A stretch of 64,000 nucleotides of DNA from Typhlomys cinereus (Eukaryota; Chordata; Mammalia; Rodentia; Platacanthomyidae). Positions 27,401 to 42,110 of the stretch are shown piece by piece; positions within the stretch are counted from its first letter, which is position 1; every line of letters begins with the position of its first letter. The stretch spans positions 496,001 to 560,000 of the forward strand of contig JALPQD010000295.1 in NCBI GenBank assembly GCA_023101885.1, given 5' to 3'. The notes below the pieces were generated by a model, which worked only from the letters and a program-made list of their open reading frames with translations, did no database searches and was not told the DNA's origin. The translations under genes and the position numbers were made by a program.

Positions 27401-30400
27401 CTTCTTTTGAAGTCAAAATTATCGGCATTTTCATGGGTTCATGGGTCCCAGGGAACTGAACCCTGGTCCTCTTGCTTGTGCTTAAGCACTTTAACCTGAA
27501 AGCTATCTCCCAAGCTTCAAGATACTTATAAAAAATGCTGCTGCTATACATTCATAATTCATAGAATTATCATCTCCACCACCAGAAGAAGCGATGGTCC
27601 AGAGAAGGCTAAGAACCAGTCAAAAAGACTATTTGTCACCTACATTAAAGACAAAATAGCCCAATAGCTATGTCCACTGACCACTCCATCTTCTGCTCTC
27701 TAGGTCCTTCCGACAATCCGTCACTCCAAGCTCCTTTACCTGTCACCTAAGACAGGGCTCAATGCTCACAGGTATGTGAGGGAATCTTGGCCTTTACAAA
27801 ACTGTGGCTTCATTTATCAGACTGAGCTGAAATAATGTATCAAGTAAAGACAGGATTTCATGATATGGATTGAAAACAACCAAAATATCAACACAGCTAC
27901 TTCTCAATCAAAAATCTATGTGAACAGTGGGTGAAATCAGAACATAAAAGAGACAGGATAAATGGAGGATATAAGAATACAGCACATGGCAATAGAGCTC
28001 ATTAAACTTTTCCTTGGGAAAAATGAAGTATCTTGAAGTTAATCCTTCATTCTGCTTGCTAATCCTTAGACTGAGTGTGCTCTTGTCTTAGTATTTTGCC
28101 ATCTGACAAGGGGGTACCTGGAGCTAGGATGAGATTGAGACTTTGAACAGAGAACCTAAAAACAGAGCCATATCTACTCGGGCAGGATACCGGGAAGACC
28201 GACCCACAGCCCAGAGCAGGAGACAATCTAATGAGTTGTGTCCCCTGAGAAGCCTGGTCCTTCCTGAGCGCAGCGCTTCCTCGCTGCCCCTCTTGCACAA
28301 CACACGAGAGACAATGCGGAAGGGTCAGGCGGAGAAGCTGGCTGGTCTGTCACCTTCACCTCCTTGTCACACATTCTCCTTTCCGGGACCCCTCGTCCTG
28401 CCCCTCTGACAAATCTTTCTTCCTCACCTAGGCCAGACCTTCAATCACGAAAACCCACTGTACACCTCTATTGCTCAACTCACGCCATCACCCTGCGTGG
28501 TTTCGACACCATGCAGACCAGTCCCATGGGAGAGCTGCTCTCCTGGCAATGTGCCATCCCTTTTTCCAACTACCTTTTATTCAACTCCAGCTACCCACAG
28601 CTCTGCCCACTGGCTTCTTGAAGTGCCCCATCGTGGACACATCTACACTGTGTGTCTGTAGGGTGCTGGAATGTACTAGTCTGGATATTAAGAGTCTAAA
28701 ATGTTGGGGTTTTGGTCCCTAGCCGGTGATGCTATTTTGAGAAGTTCTGGAATGTTAGAAAACAGGGCCTAGCTTGAGAAAGTTACGTAACGGGGCCACA
28801 TTCTTGGGGGCTGTGTCTGGTCTTAGCTCCTTCAGGATTCTCTTCCCAGAGCCTTCTGGAAGCATGCTCAACGATCCCCTTACCACCAGAGCAAACCGAT
28901 GCCACTGAAACTGTGATCCAACATAAATAATTCCTTCCTTTACACTGTTCTCAGGTGTCCTGGTCACAGCAACATAAAAGAAACAGGTACGCTCCTCTAC
29001 TTTCAGTCACCCTTTTACATCCCCATTACCCTGTCCCTTGACCATACTACCTGGCAAAAAAAATGAACATGAACCAGATTATCCTCCCTCTTCTGAACAT
29101 TCCTCCCACCTAGGGAACAGGTCTGTCCTAGTTAGATACAGGTGTCAGCCTGATGGTTGAGGATTCAAGTTCTGGGCACATTTATAGATAATTAGTAGTT
29201 AAGCCCAGAGCAAACCTGCAGGAGAATTGTCTAGTTAATGGGAAAGGCCCGACCTAAGGTGGGCAAAACTAGGCCCTGAACAGGTGAATAAAATCAGAGG
29301 GCTGGTTGAGGAAGTTGGCATCCTTGTGTATACTTGATCAGACATGCTGGTCTGGCAAGGAAGGACTGTCCCTGTCTTAGCGGTTATGTGGATATGGTGG
29401 GTCCAAGTTCCCTCAGCCCTTGAGTGATGGTGCGTGCTCTCCTGCCAAGCTAAACCAAGAATTAAAGCCAGACAATCCTAAGAGAAAATAAACCTTGTTC
29501 CCTTAAGCTATTTTGTCATGATTTTATCAACACCAAGCAGAGTAACTGCTACAAGGTCAAACACACAATGACAAGATTCACTGGAATCCACCTAATCCCA
29601 ACAATGTTCTAGTGCAATCGTTCCCCATTCCATGTGACTTTCCAACTTTTTTCCAACCTCAAAACGTCAGCATCCCTGTACCCTCTCGCATCACCTCTTC
29701 CAGTTTATGAGAAAAAAAATTTCACATTTGCAGACAGGGACTCCCTTAATCTGCTACTCCCAAGCGCCTCCCTCACTTAACCAACGGAGATAAGGCTATG
29801 AATTTCCGCGCCTCCTCCTCAGATCCATCCCATCCCAAGCCCGGCATCCTTCAGTATTTCCCACACTTCTCGTCACCACTTCATTGTGACATCCTCTTCA
29901 GAGTTCAGCCTCTACGAACAACTGTCTGCTGAAACAGATGAATCAGACCATCCTAAGATCTGTGAGACAAGAAGAGGTGGGAGGAGGGGGGCGAGGCTGT
30001 GCGGCTGAAGCTGAGGAACAGGAGGGTGGGGCTCACACACTATTCTGTTTATATCTTACACACCGTCACACATGGCTTAACCACAAGGACAGGTTCTGAG
30101 AAACATGGGATTAAGCAACTTCATCATTATATGGATATCATAAAGAATAGCTATAACCAGCCCACAGAGTGGCACATAGGTACCTGGCCTATATGTGTGT
30201 GTGTCTGTGTCTATGTGTGTGTGTCTGTGTGTCTGTGTGTCTGTGTCAGTGTCTGTGGGTCTGTGCATGGCTCTGTGTGTATCTGTGTCTATGTGTGTGT
30301 GTGTGTGTCTGTGTCTGTGTGTGTGTGTGTGTGTGTGTGGGTGTCTGTGTGTGGGTGTGCCTGTGTGTATCAGTTTATTGCTTCTCAGGACATGAAGAAA

Positions 30401-32571
30401 ACATGAGATCAAGTTCAGTGCACAAGGAAATGATGTGATCTGAAAAACACATCAGCAAAAGCAGTCTGAGCCTGGTGAAGCATCACATGCTGCTTTATAA
30501 GAAATGCTTTATGAGTAGAAGGAGCGCATTCTACAACCACCAGAAGTATGTGAAGTAAACACATACAGTAGAAACACGGTATTTCAGCATCACATGCGCT
30601 GGACCTTGCATAACAGCACGTGGTGTACTTGCATGCAACCGGCAAAAGGCTTGTTTCTATCAGCATGATCACAAACATGAGTAATGGGTCACACTGTCAT
30701 GTTATAACAACTCTGACATCACCAGGTGGTAAGAATCTTTCAACTCCATTTACAGTCTCGGGATCGCTGTGGTCTGTGTGGTCCATCCTTGACAAAGCAT
30801 TATTCAGCAGCAAACGACTGCATGTGCATCCACATAACAGCAGTCCCCAAAGACATCCTTGTCCTAAACTGAATGCATTAGCTAACATGGCAAAAGAAAA
30901 TTGAGATGATATTACATGAGTCTAATCGCCTTGAAGTACGAAGCTTGTCCTGAATTATCCAGGGGGCTCATTACACTGGCAACAGGCCTTGAAAGTGGGG
31001 GGAGGGGGAAACAGAGCCAAGCAAAATGATGCGACGTGATCGCTCAGTTCTCCCTCTAGAGTTTTAAAATGGAAGAAGGGGACAGAGCCAAGGTACGCGC
31101 CAACCTCCAGCCTGGAAAGGCCTGGAAATGGAGTCTCCAGCAAGAAGGCAGCTCTCAACTTAGAGCCACTGAGATCTTTTTGTTTTTTAAGACTTCAGAC
31201 CACTACAAGTGTAAGATGGTAAACGTAGAGTATTAAACCCAAGAAAAATAATGTAAGTGGGTACAAGACCACAGGAGATTGATGCAGTATATTTAAAGCT
31301 CCCGTCTCGAAGATTTGTCTCTACTTCCTTACCTCATCTCGCTTAAAAAAAAAAAAAATCAGTGGCAGAGCGCTTACCTAACATCTGCAACCTTTGAATT
31401 CAATGCCCAGTACTGAATAAATAAATAAATACTAAATGCCCCTTCTCTATTCTGCCATCCACTTTATCCCCCGAGGCGCTCCAAACACTGCAGACTGCAA
31501 CGGGAGCACTTGGAGACATTGGCTGTTTCTAAGGGCGGCAAGGCCTTCCCCACCTTCCCCGCCACCCCTCGTTCCAGGGTCTACCGCACAGGTGCTGCAA
31601 GCCAACTATCTCTAACTTGCTCTGCATCCTGCAGCATAAATACCTCCCTGTCCACGGGCCCTCAACATCCTTCTATCCACTCTGGATTCCTCACTTGGTA
31701 GGCATGTCCCTGCTTAGTAGAGGCCCCACCTTCCTCCAGCTCCTGCCAGAGCCTAGGGTCAAGACTGACAACCCCCCTGGCCTCTTCCTCCATCCATCAG
31801 TGTGCTCTATTGATTTGTCCTCCTTTAATCTCTCTGCTCCACCTGCCTCTCCTACTCTGCGCTGGCCAGGCTGCAAGGGCTCCCATCTGAATCAACACGC
31901 GTTCCTATGTGGGCTCCACCACTCACCTCAGTCATCCTTCACCCTGCTGTCAGAGGCACAAATACTCTTTTTAAACACAAATCTGCTTTGGAATCCCCCA
32001 CAGCGGTTACTGCTTGCATCCGTGTTCGCTTGTTTCTCATTCTGCACCCTCTTTCTGCCTTGCCTTGTGGCCACCTTACAGTCCCCAAACACCTCAGCTT
32101 CCTTCCCACTCACTGACTGGTCTTCCCCTATCTCTAGCCTACTGTCCCCAAAGACTGGCTAAAAGATCAACTCCTCAGAGAATTCCTCTGAGCCGTCCTT
32201 CTTAAATCAGTACAATCACTGCGTGGCAGCCCTCTCAGACATCCCCCCCCCCCCAGGGAACTCTTACAGTACGTGATAAAAGGTGCCTAGGACATGACTA
32301 AATGAAGGACCTTGAGATGAGATGGGTCTCCTGGGTTGTCCACATGGGTTCAGCAGGATCTGCAGCATGGCAGGAGAAGGGAGACGGCGCTCAAAGCAAG
32401 GAGAGGTGAAGATGAGCAGAGGTCTGCAAGACGGAGCATGCTACAGAACACAGAAGGGCCCAAGGAGCCAAGGAACATGGGGCTGCCTGCAGAATCACGA
32501 AGGCCAGAAAACAGACTTACCTGAGCACCTCAGGAGGTAAGGGACCTGGCACAGTTCTGGAGGACACTCCA

Positions 32572-32622
<51 letters not shown>

Positions 32623-35600
32623 GCATGTAGATGGGTGTACATTTGTAAGACTGTATTTGAATATGTGTGCCTGTGGAATTCCAAGGATAACATCGGCAAT
32701 CATCCTATATTGCTCTTCTACCTTATTACTTTGCTCTGGGGTTTCCTAGTCTCCACCTGCTGGGGTCACTATATCTGCCCAGCACTTTTACAAGGGATCT
32801 GGAGATCTGCACTCAGGTCCCTTTTGCTTGCAAGGCAAAAGTTTTAACCCCTGAGACATCTCCCCAGCCCAAGACTCCCTCTTTTTAAGCTACTCAGTTT
32901 ATGGCAATTTTTTTGTAGCAGGAAGTGGAAACTAGGGGATCACTGCAGTATATCAACAACCAAAGAATCATTCAGTGGCACTGAGCCCAGCTCTGCCCAC
33001 TGACTGCTGTGAGTGTCTCATCGTGGACATATCTACACTATATTAGAACCTCCTCCCCTACCTCTTTTCTCTAGTCAAAGCATCCTAGATGTATCTCTCA
33101 CAGATGCTAATTATTCTTTAGATAATCATTAATATGACTTCTACCTCCCTCTCCCACCAAAAAAAAAAAAAATACTTCAGGGGAGCAAAAGCCTTCTGAC
33201 CCTCCCCACACTGCTTCCTCAGTGGTGAGTACACTCGGACCCACAGTACCTACAGGGGCTTATAAGATTAATGAGATGGATGAGTAGGCAGATGATGCAC
33301 ACTGACAGGCAAGCTTAGGTACGCCTAAGGATCAACAGTGTGCATGATAACTTTGGCACAGGTGTTGCTCCAATCTGCCTGCATGATTGCTGATAAATGA
33401 CCATCAAACGGCTTAAGGGAACAAGGGATTTATTCTCTTATGATTCCTGGTTACAGTTCTCAGACGGGAGAGCACGCACCAACACCAGGGCCAAGGGAAC
33501 TGGCCACACCATCACCACATAACAGCTGAGAGAGGGACAATCCTTACTGGCCAGACAAGCATGTCTGGCCAAGTGAACAGGAGGATGCCAACTTCCTCAA
33601 CCAGCTCTCGGTATTTTATTTACCTTTTCAGGGCCTAGTCCCACCCACCATGGGCTGGGCCTTCCCCATCAGCTAGACAATCTCTTGCAGGTTTGCTCTG
33701 GCTTAACTCTATCACTAATTCTCTACAAATATGCCCGGAGCACAAACCCTCAACTGTCAAGTTGACACCTGTGCCTAACTATGACAGGTGTGTATATTCC
33801 CTACATACTGTTCAGTATGGCATCAATGGTATCCTCCACCACTTTTCCCATTCTCCCATCCCTTTTAAAGACACAGAAATCAGTTTCCATGGATACAGAA
33901 TGCCACAGATAATGACATTTGGAACTAAACTCTTACTTCACAGCCTAACATTTTCCTTTGGTAACATGAATCTTTGTGTATCTTTAATAGATTCTGGGTT
34001 TATTAAATGTAAATGTGAGCATGGCACAGTAGACTAGACATGGTGGGAACATGACACAATGTAATAATAATGCATGCTGAAGATACTTGAGCAGTATCAG
34101 TTGAAAAATTCAATGACTGAGTCCTTCACCCTACAATTCTACTTATTACACAGAGATTATAACAAAGATACAAGTAGTGAGTGTGACTTCGTAAGGATGG
34201 AGGCTCATTTGTCTCTTTCATGTAAATGTTCAAGGGTGCAGGTGGTACAGATCTGATGTAGCAGTTCTCCGATGCTGGAAACATAGGATCTTCTTGTCTT
34301 GTTGCTCTACTATACACAAGAGTCGATTTCTAGTTGGGGCAGCCAAATGAGTATTCCAGCTCTTGCTACAAAATAACTTCTGCCATGGGAAAGTGGAAAA
34401 ATGGGAGAAATCGCTCTTTCCCTCTCATGGAGGCTTCTGAGAGTTGCACAAATTGTTCTTGCTTATGAACTCTCTGCCCAGAATTTCACATAGCTGCAAA
34501 GGAGTCTGGCAAATGTGGTTTCTATCTAAGCATTCAAGACCAGTTCAAATTTCTCTTACATTGGATAAAAAGATAGAGAGGACAATCAGCAGTCAATGTA
34601 TCAATGGTCCTTGCAGCAAGATTTGTAACAGGAAAAAGATAACAAATACTTCCAGTTGGTCAAATAATTGGGACAATATGTATAACAGAATTCATGTAGG
34701 TACTTTTAATTTCTGTGGTGCTGTAGAATAATGCTCACAGCTTCATACATGGGAGTAAGTGCTCTACTGACTGAGCTATACCCTTCCACGGTGGTAATTT
34801 TTTAAGTAAAATTTCTCTCTAGATCTTGCTATGTAAATTTGTCCAAAATACAGTGATAAATATACGGCAAAATAATAAAGTGCATAAGATAACCCTGGAC
34901 ATGTTCTTCATGCATTCATTATACAACTATCCTTTGTACCTGTTCTGTGCCCCGTACTCTTCTAGATTAGAGGAACAGGAAGTGAACAAAGCAGACCAGG
35001 CCATGATCAGGAACACATGCACATACCTCAGCGGGAATTCTTGAAAGAACCCTTAAGAAATCACTGCTTTGGTTTTGTTTGCTTGTTTCATTTTGTTTGT
35101 GGGACTTTCTTGACACAGGCTCTCCTTACTGCCCAGGCTGAACACCGACTCCCGTGCTCAAGCGAGCCTTCTGCCTCCGTCTCCCAAGTAGCTGGGACTA
35201 CAGTTACATAGCACTGTGTCCGGTTACCACTTGAGAAATTATCACCAATGATCATCACTGTCAGAGAATGGGGCTAGGAGATGAGAAGGTCACAAAGGAC
35301 TTTTCTTTTTATCTTTTTGGTTCTTTGAACACTATTCTGTGAACAAGTATTATTTTTGCATTAAAATTAAATAAGTTTAATAAAAATTTAGTAAGCTTAT
35401 GCCCTGCAGACCCATTACCCAAGGTCCACAAGCACACAACATTGACATCTTTCTCTTGCCAGTATTTATTTGCCTTTGATTTCCATCACTTCACATCTGT
35501 TTGGAGTGCAGGGGTTATGCTGCTGATATCCAGCCTGCCTACTCCAAAGGCCAGCAGAGAGAATGAAGCAAAACTGCAAAGGTTAGCAGTACTATACAAA

Positions 35601-38600
35601 TTGTAAAATGCATTACGGACACAAAGCCTACATTCCTATTGTGAGCACCCAGTGTAACTGCACTCAAGGCAGTTGGAAACACTGGAAAATAATTATTATA
35701 TGACTAGATGCCAAACAAAGAACCTATCTTTGGGGTAAATCACAGGCTCTCAAATCATAAGAAACAAAGTTCTCATTTCTGTCACTAAAAGGAAGTGGTG
35801 ACCTTCAAAAAACAATACAACCAACTTTTTCAAAAATAGAATCTGAGCTGGGACAAGTTCCAACAAGACTGTAATGTTAGCTTTTCAAAGCACCTCTGGA
35901 AGTAATTCTATGACTGCTGAGGGTACTTCTAACCCACAAAACAAACAACAACATTCGGGAAGAATGAATCACAAAAGCCTATGAAAGAATAAAAAGGCAT
36001 TTATTTTTAAAACAATTTGCAAGGGGCTGGAAATATAACTCATTTGGTAGAGTGCTTACCTGGCATGTGTGAGTTCCTAAGGTCCTAAGTTCAATTCCAA
36101 GCAACATCATATGTGTGTATGTATATATACATATACATGCATGTACATATGTGCATATATGCATAGATATGTCATGGTATACATGCACATATATAAGCCA
36201 TATTAATGGAAAACACATATGGCATACATATATACCACATTATATGGAAAACACATACATATGTATATATATATATATATATATGGTATATATATGATAT
36301 TACATGAAAAACATATGTATACACACAAATACACACAAATTTACCATATTATATAGAAAAAAGAGAACTACCTTGGAGTGGGGAAAGGGAAGAAAGTTGC
36401 TGCCTACCTGGGAGAACAATGATATGACAGAGATGGATTGAAAGAAAAAACAAACCAGTGAGAACATTGCCAGGACACGGGGGAACCTAAAACAAAAACT
36501 CAGAAGGCAGGAGGCTGCCCTGGAGGTCAGCTAGACCACGTCCCAGGTGAAACAGTCAGAGAAATAAACACACTTAGTGAAGATGCCCCAAGGTAGCTCA
36601 TCTGTTTCATCCCAGGACATGCTGCCTCTTTCAAATTTGCATAAAGTAAAAAGGGAACATGACACAGATGTCATGACTGGATAGTGAACCATTCATCATA
36701 GAGCCAAAACCAAAACAGTGGCAGGAGTGGGGCTTCGTGCTGGAAACATGCATCCTTGGGTCTACACTCATCTTTAGGTCTACACTCAAAAAGCTGCTTT
36801 ACTAATCCCATCTTAAAGATCAATGGTATATGAAAGTCTAGTTATCAAAACCAAATATCATAGCGTACATGTGTGTATGTGCATATATATAATATATATT
36901 ATATATACATGTGTGTATATATGTGTGTGTGTGTGCGTGTGTACGTGTGTGTATACCATATCTAATGGCAACGATCATTCCATAGTCTTGGGATAGGATG
37001 CATCTCAAAGTTGTGGGATGGGTCATGAGCCATCAAGATGGCCAAAGAGGGATGAGGGTTATGGGTAATCAATAAACAATGAAAGACCCAGAAGTAGAAT
37101 TTACTGTGTTGTCACTTCTCTAAAGACTCTGCACATCTTATTCATTTCAATCCTTACAGCAATCCTGTGAAGTGGAGACAACTATTGTTGTGTGTGTGTG
37201 TGTGTGTGTGTATACACATGCAAGTACACACGTGCATGTAAAGACCAGAAATTGATGTTGCGCGTCTTCCTCAATCTTTCTCTACCTTTTCCTTTTTTTG
37301 CAGCGTGACATCTCACTGAACCTAGAGCTCACACCCTCCACCCCCGTGCTGGGGTCACAGATGCACATCACTACACAGCTTTTTTACGTTGCAGCTGAGA
37401 TCTGAACTCAAGTTCTCATGCTTGCACGGCATCCCAAGCATCTATTGTTCCTATTTTAAGGAGTAAAAATGGAGTACCGAGAGGAGAGTACTTCATCTTG
37501 GTTTCCACGGCTAGTAAGGCATGGAAGAGTGTCGGGACTCACACAATCTGGCCCCAGAGAATGTGCACCAAGCACTGACTTTCAAGGAGCCCCACTCAGT
37601 ATCCTCATAAGCACAGGACTGCAGAATTGAAGGGGTCATGTGACTGTGCTGGAGCACCCCTACCTCTAAGCTGTCCCCAGAAAAAGGAAAAGCCAAGTCC
37701 TCCTCTATACGATCTCTATAGAACACTACAACCTCTTTAAAGAAAATGAAAGATGGGGTTGGGAGGAAGAGGACATAACATGTTGGGAAGAAGAAAGGGT
37801 TTGTAAAAACGACCCAAAGGCTAGTTTCAGTCAGATAATAAAATAATGCTACGTCTTAAAAAGGCAAAAATGAGAAAACTGTTTTAAAAAATGAATTCTA
37901 AGGCACAGACCAGTTTACATTAATAATGAAATAAGGGACAAACTTACTTCCCTAGCTTCTAGACTCCTGTATAAATACTGCCAACAAGATAAGAAAACAA
38001 CAGAATGCGGAGAGAGGGAGAAAGTACCAGAAGGATGCAGAACAAGAAATGTCAGGAAATGTATGGAAGAAAAAAATTAGTTTTTATCCAGAGCTGCAGA
38101 ATACTCAACGTGCCTTTAAAAAACACCAGTGCAGAGTGTTTGGCCAGCGCCAGGGCTTCTCCTGCCCACACATCTCCCTCTTTCTCCAGGGGCTTCAGTG
38201 CCACTTCTTTCCTGACCCCTCTTTCTCTGGTCCCTAGCAGCACTTACCAGAGTTAGTAGCAGCACAACTGCGACTGATTGACGTCTGTCTTCCTGTGAGA
38301 CGCAGGACTACAGATGACAGCCTGTGGACCTATTCTGGCCCTCCAGCTGTTTCTCTAAGTAAAGTTCTCTTGGAACTATTCACTAAGACTAACTTAAATC
38401 AAAGTAGCCTTTTGACGCAGACCTAGGATGTGGGTTTCCAGCACACTCCCTACACCTCCCATTGTAGCGGCATTCTTTGTTTTGTTTGTTAGTCCTTGCC
38501 ATGCCATTGTTCCAATGATTTGAAAGAATGACAGAGTCCAGGCAGAACGTTACCACCTGCAAAGCCTAGACCCTTTACTGTCTAGCCTTTTATGGAAAAG

Positions 38601-41510
38601 CCTGCCAGACCTACATCAGACCTACGGGTCCACAGTCTCCTCCAGAAATGATCATGGCTGATTCATGTGTCAGCACCTAGCCGAGCGTCTGCCTACAGCA
38701 AGCACTCAACACCCTCGTTAGTCAACAAACCTGGATGAGTAATGTTACCACTCAGTACTCAGAGAATTTCACACACCTGTAATCCTGCCTACTGGTCCAG
38801 GGTGGGGGGATTCTGAATCTCCCCATCTCACCCATGGAAACACCGAAGAAGCCGCCAAGCTTCCTGAGCCAGGAAGGATGGAACCAGGATCCAATATATC
38901 ATCTTTTCCCAGACTCAGCTCTCCATCCCAAATCAGGCCAGAGCATCTCTCATTCATATGTTCAGTAATTCCTTGGCTGCAAGTGGAGGGGCCAGGCAGG
39001 GAGCCGAGAAGGTTTCTGAGCATGTGCACTCGGCTGGCTAGAACAACATCTAAAACCAGGCACAACCCTGAGTGTGATAGACGGTGCTGACCACCTAGCA
39101 AACGGGTCACCGTGGAGCCCCGCCCCACTGAGCAGCACTGAACCTAACTCCCTGCCAAATCAGAGAAAGGGCTGCACCCCACTCACAGAGAAACGGAGGG
39201 TTAAATAACTTGCCGAGTCGGCCAAGTGTGAGCCAGAGGCAGAAGTCAGGGACAAGCAGTATTCTACCGCCGAGTCCTGGCTGGACGGCCGTCCCGCGCG
39301 GGCCTTTAGCAGGGAGGCAGCCAGCGCATGACAGCGTGTCTCGGATGATCTTTGATGGGACGATGTTATTCAGAAACAGCACTACGACTGCATTTAAGAG
39401 CGTGATCGCTGAAGTCCGATGTCCTCTCCTGAGGAAGCAGCCCAGGGGACACCTGACCACAGGACAGGTAAAGTCGTCTTGGGCAAAGAACCAGACACAA
39501 GTATTACAAGGAACTGGGAGAAGGCTAGGGGATCTTGGGGTGAGCTGCTATTAGAAGCAGTGCCGTGAAGCCCTCCACAGAGGTGAGCACCAGCTCAATC
39601 CACACAGAGAGGACAGTTGCCCGTGTCTGTTCGCCAGCTAAAGCAGCTGACCCAGCCACTGACCTCAGGGAGCCAGATGCGAGACCCTTACTCCCAAGCA
39701 AGTGTTCCGACATCCCTCCTCCAGGACAACATCGCCCATGCCTTCCTTTCCCATCACACTCCAGAAAGGTGGCACTGCAGGCAGCTAGAAGTCAGCACTG
39801 CACGCTTTGCTGTAGGATGATCCCATCCTGTCTTCTCTTCCTGCCTTTTCTTTTTCCTCCAAGCCCAACGTGTTTATCACTCCCCGGCCTGGGAGAAGAA
39901 AGGACCACCATGCACTAGTAGAGATCTTTTCCTCTAGTGGAATGCAAACATCAGAAGCATTCTGATTGTGAAAAATGAACTGTAAAATTCCATGCCCTCT
40001 CCCAGAGCCCCGGAGAGGGTGACGATGGGAGAAGAGAGATGAATGCTTTGAAAGAATGTTACTCAAAACATTGCACGCTGCCTGGAGCTACGTTCAGAAA
40101 GTGCAAACATGCATCTGTAACGAGTGGACAGAGCAATTTTGTATCTGTCAAGCTAAGTCATAAAAAATTGAGGCTTCTCTTTTATTTATCTTTGGGTTTT
40201 TATTCCATTTTGCTAGCTATCCCTTTTTATTGTATTTTACAAAAATATTGGTCTGAGACAGATTGAAAATAAAAATAAAACAGGCCCTTCCCTACAGACT
40301 TTGTAAATAATTGCCAACAGCAAAACATTGAAATGAGATTGCTCTTGCCCTCCTCACTGTGTGAATATGCCCAAGCACACTCCTCACAAGAGAAATGCAA
40401 ACTGAAAATGCACCAGGACATCCCCAGGCCCCAGAATAGCTGAGCTCAAGAGGTTTCTAGATATCTCAGGCTTGGGCAAAGCTACAGGCTATATGACCAG
40501 GGGAGCACAATTTAGAAAATTCCCTCCAGTTCACCAATGCAGCCTCACTTCTAGGAAGCCATCAATAGGTCTGTTCCCATGTGAAATACACACCAACACT
40601 GACCAAGTAGCTCCTCACAGCCTTATCAGTAAAAACCAAAGATGACCTGCTAACCTGTGGGAATTCAGTACATCCACAAAACTGAATTTCTTGCAGTCAT
40701 ATAAAAGGAAGGAGAATGTCCTTTACCCATTCACAACTGGCATGCTAAAACAAGAGGAGACCACAAACAGATTGAATATACCAAGTAGAGTATCTGTGTT
40801 GTTCCAAACCAGGAAGGAAGGAGGAGCATGTTTGCCTGTTTCTGCACAAGAACCTCTACCTAAAAACATAGAACCTGTAAATACTGATAGACGCCAAGGG
40901 CAGGAAGCAGAGGTTGCATCTATTTTCAACATGGAGTTTTCAGTGTAGAAAAACTTTATTTAAAAACTTAAAAACTGAAAACCAGGGCTGGAGAGGGTCA
41001 AGTCTTTGCCTCAAAAGCAGAAGGTTCTGAGTTCGGATACCAGATCCCACATAAAAATGCTAGGCAGAAATGGCAGTGGGGGGGCTGGAGAGGTGGCTCA
41101 GGGGTTAAGCCTCTGCCTTGCAGGCGGAAGGTCCTGAGTTCGGATCCCAGATCCCACGTATAGACGCCAGGCAGAAGCGGGGGCGGCCTGCGTTTCCGGT
41201 CCTGGTAGGGCGGAGCCTGTGAATCCCGGGACAGAGTGACAAGGAGGAGGTGAGGCGTCCATGGTGGTTCCGGAGTTCGTCCGTGGTTCTACACACACAG
41301 ACACACACATACATACATACACACGCACACACACTCACAATTGAATAAATAGTAATAATAAAAAAAATTTTAAAAAAGAAATGGCAGTGGGCTGTATTTC
41401 CTCCCCTGGAAAGCGGAGCCTGGGAAACTCCAGAGCAAAACAAAGAGGAGGTAGCACAATCCAGGGTGATATCCAAAGCTACTCTTGGACCTCCATGGGC
41501 ACCTCTTTCT

Positions 41511-41551
<41 letters not shown>

Positions 41552-42075
41552 TCAGAAACACACACATGCTAAAAAAATTTTTAAAGTATTTTAAACTGAA
41601 AACATCCTGAAGCCCACCCCTCCTAGAGGGACAACTGAGGATCAATGGTGCTATGAGGAGGGGAGCTACTTTCTTCAAGGATGTGCCCACTATCTTACTC
41701 TAGCCAAATGCCTAAGCATATGCTTCTAAAGGCAACACCCTGATGAAACTCAACGGGCAGCACTTACAAAAAAGACATGAAGATAGAAGAGAAGACTGGT
41801 TGCCACGAAGGTGGTTTTCAATGGGAGAAGGAGGAAGGAAAGGATTGAGCGATATGCAGTTAAAATGACATGAATTCATTGCATTCATATATGAAAGTAT
41901 CCAAGAATAAAAAAGAAGGGGGAAAAAAAACTAAAACAGGGTCAATAAGATGGCTCAGTAGCTAAAGGTGACTTCACACAAACCTAAGGAGACCCAAGTC
42001 CAGCCTGAGTGGCCATGGTGGAAAGAGAGAAGTAACTTCCAAAAGTTGTCTCCTAACGCCACACTCACATTCTCA

Positions 42076-42110
<35 letters not shown>

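Noticed and set aside
30077..30438. Cys/Val and His/Thr repeat frames
   Set aside because: Translations of GT/CA repeats.
31617..32162. 181-codon open frame on the plus strand
   Set aside because: Low-complexity Ser/Pro/Leu composition from CT-rich DNA, no recognised domain, no splice or promoter context.
33363..33786. hAT-type transposon, suggested by the 8-bp ACAGGTGT direct repeat
   Set aside because: There are no terminal inverted repeats, and two sister copies have 5-bp duplications with TG...CA ends, as in LTRs.
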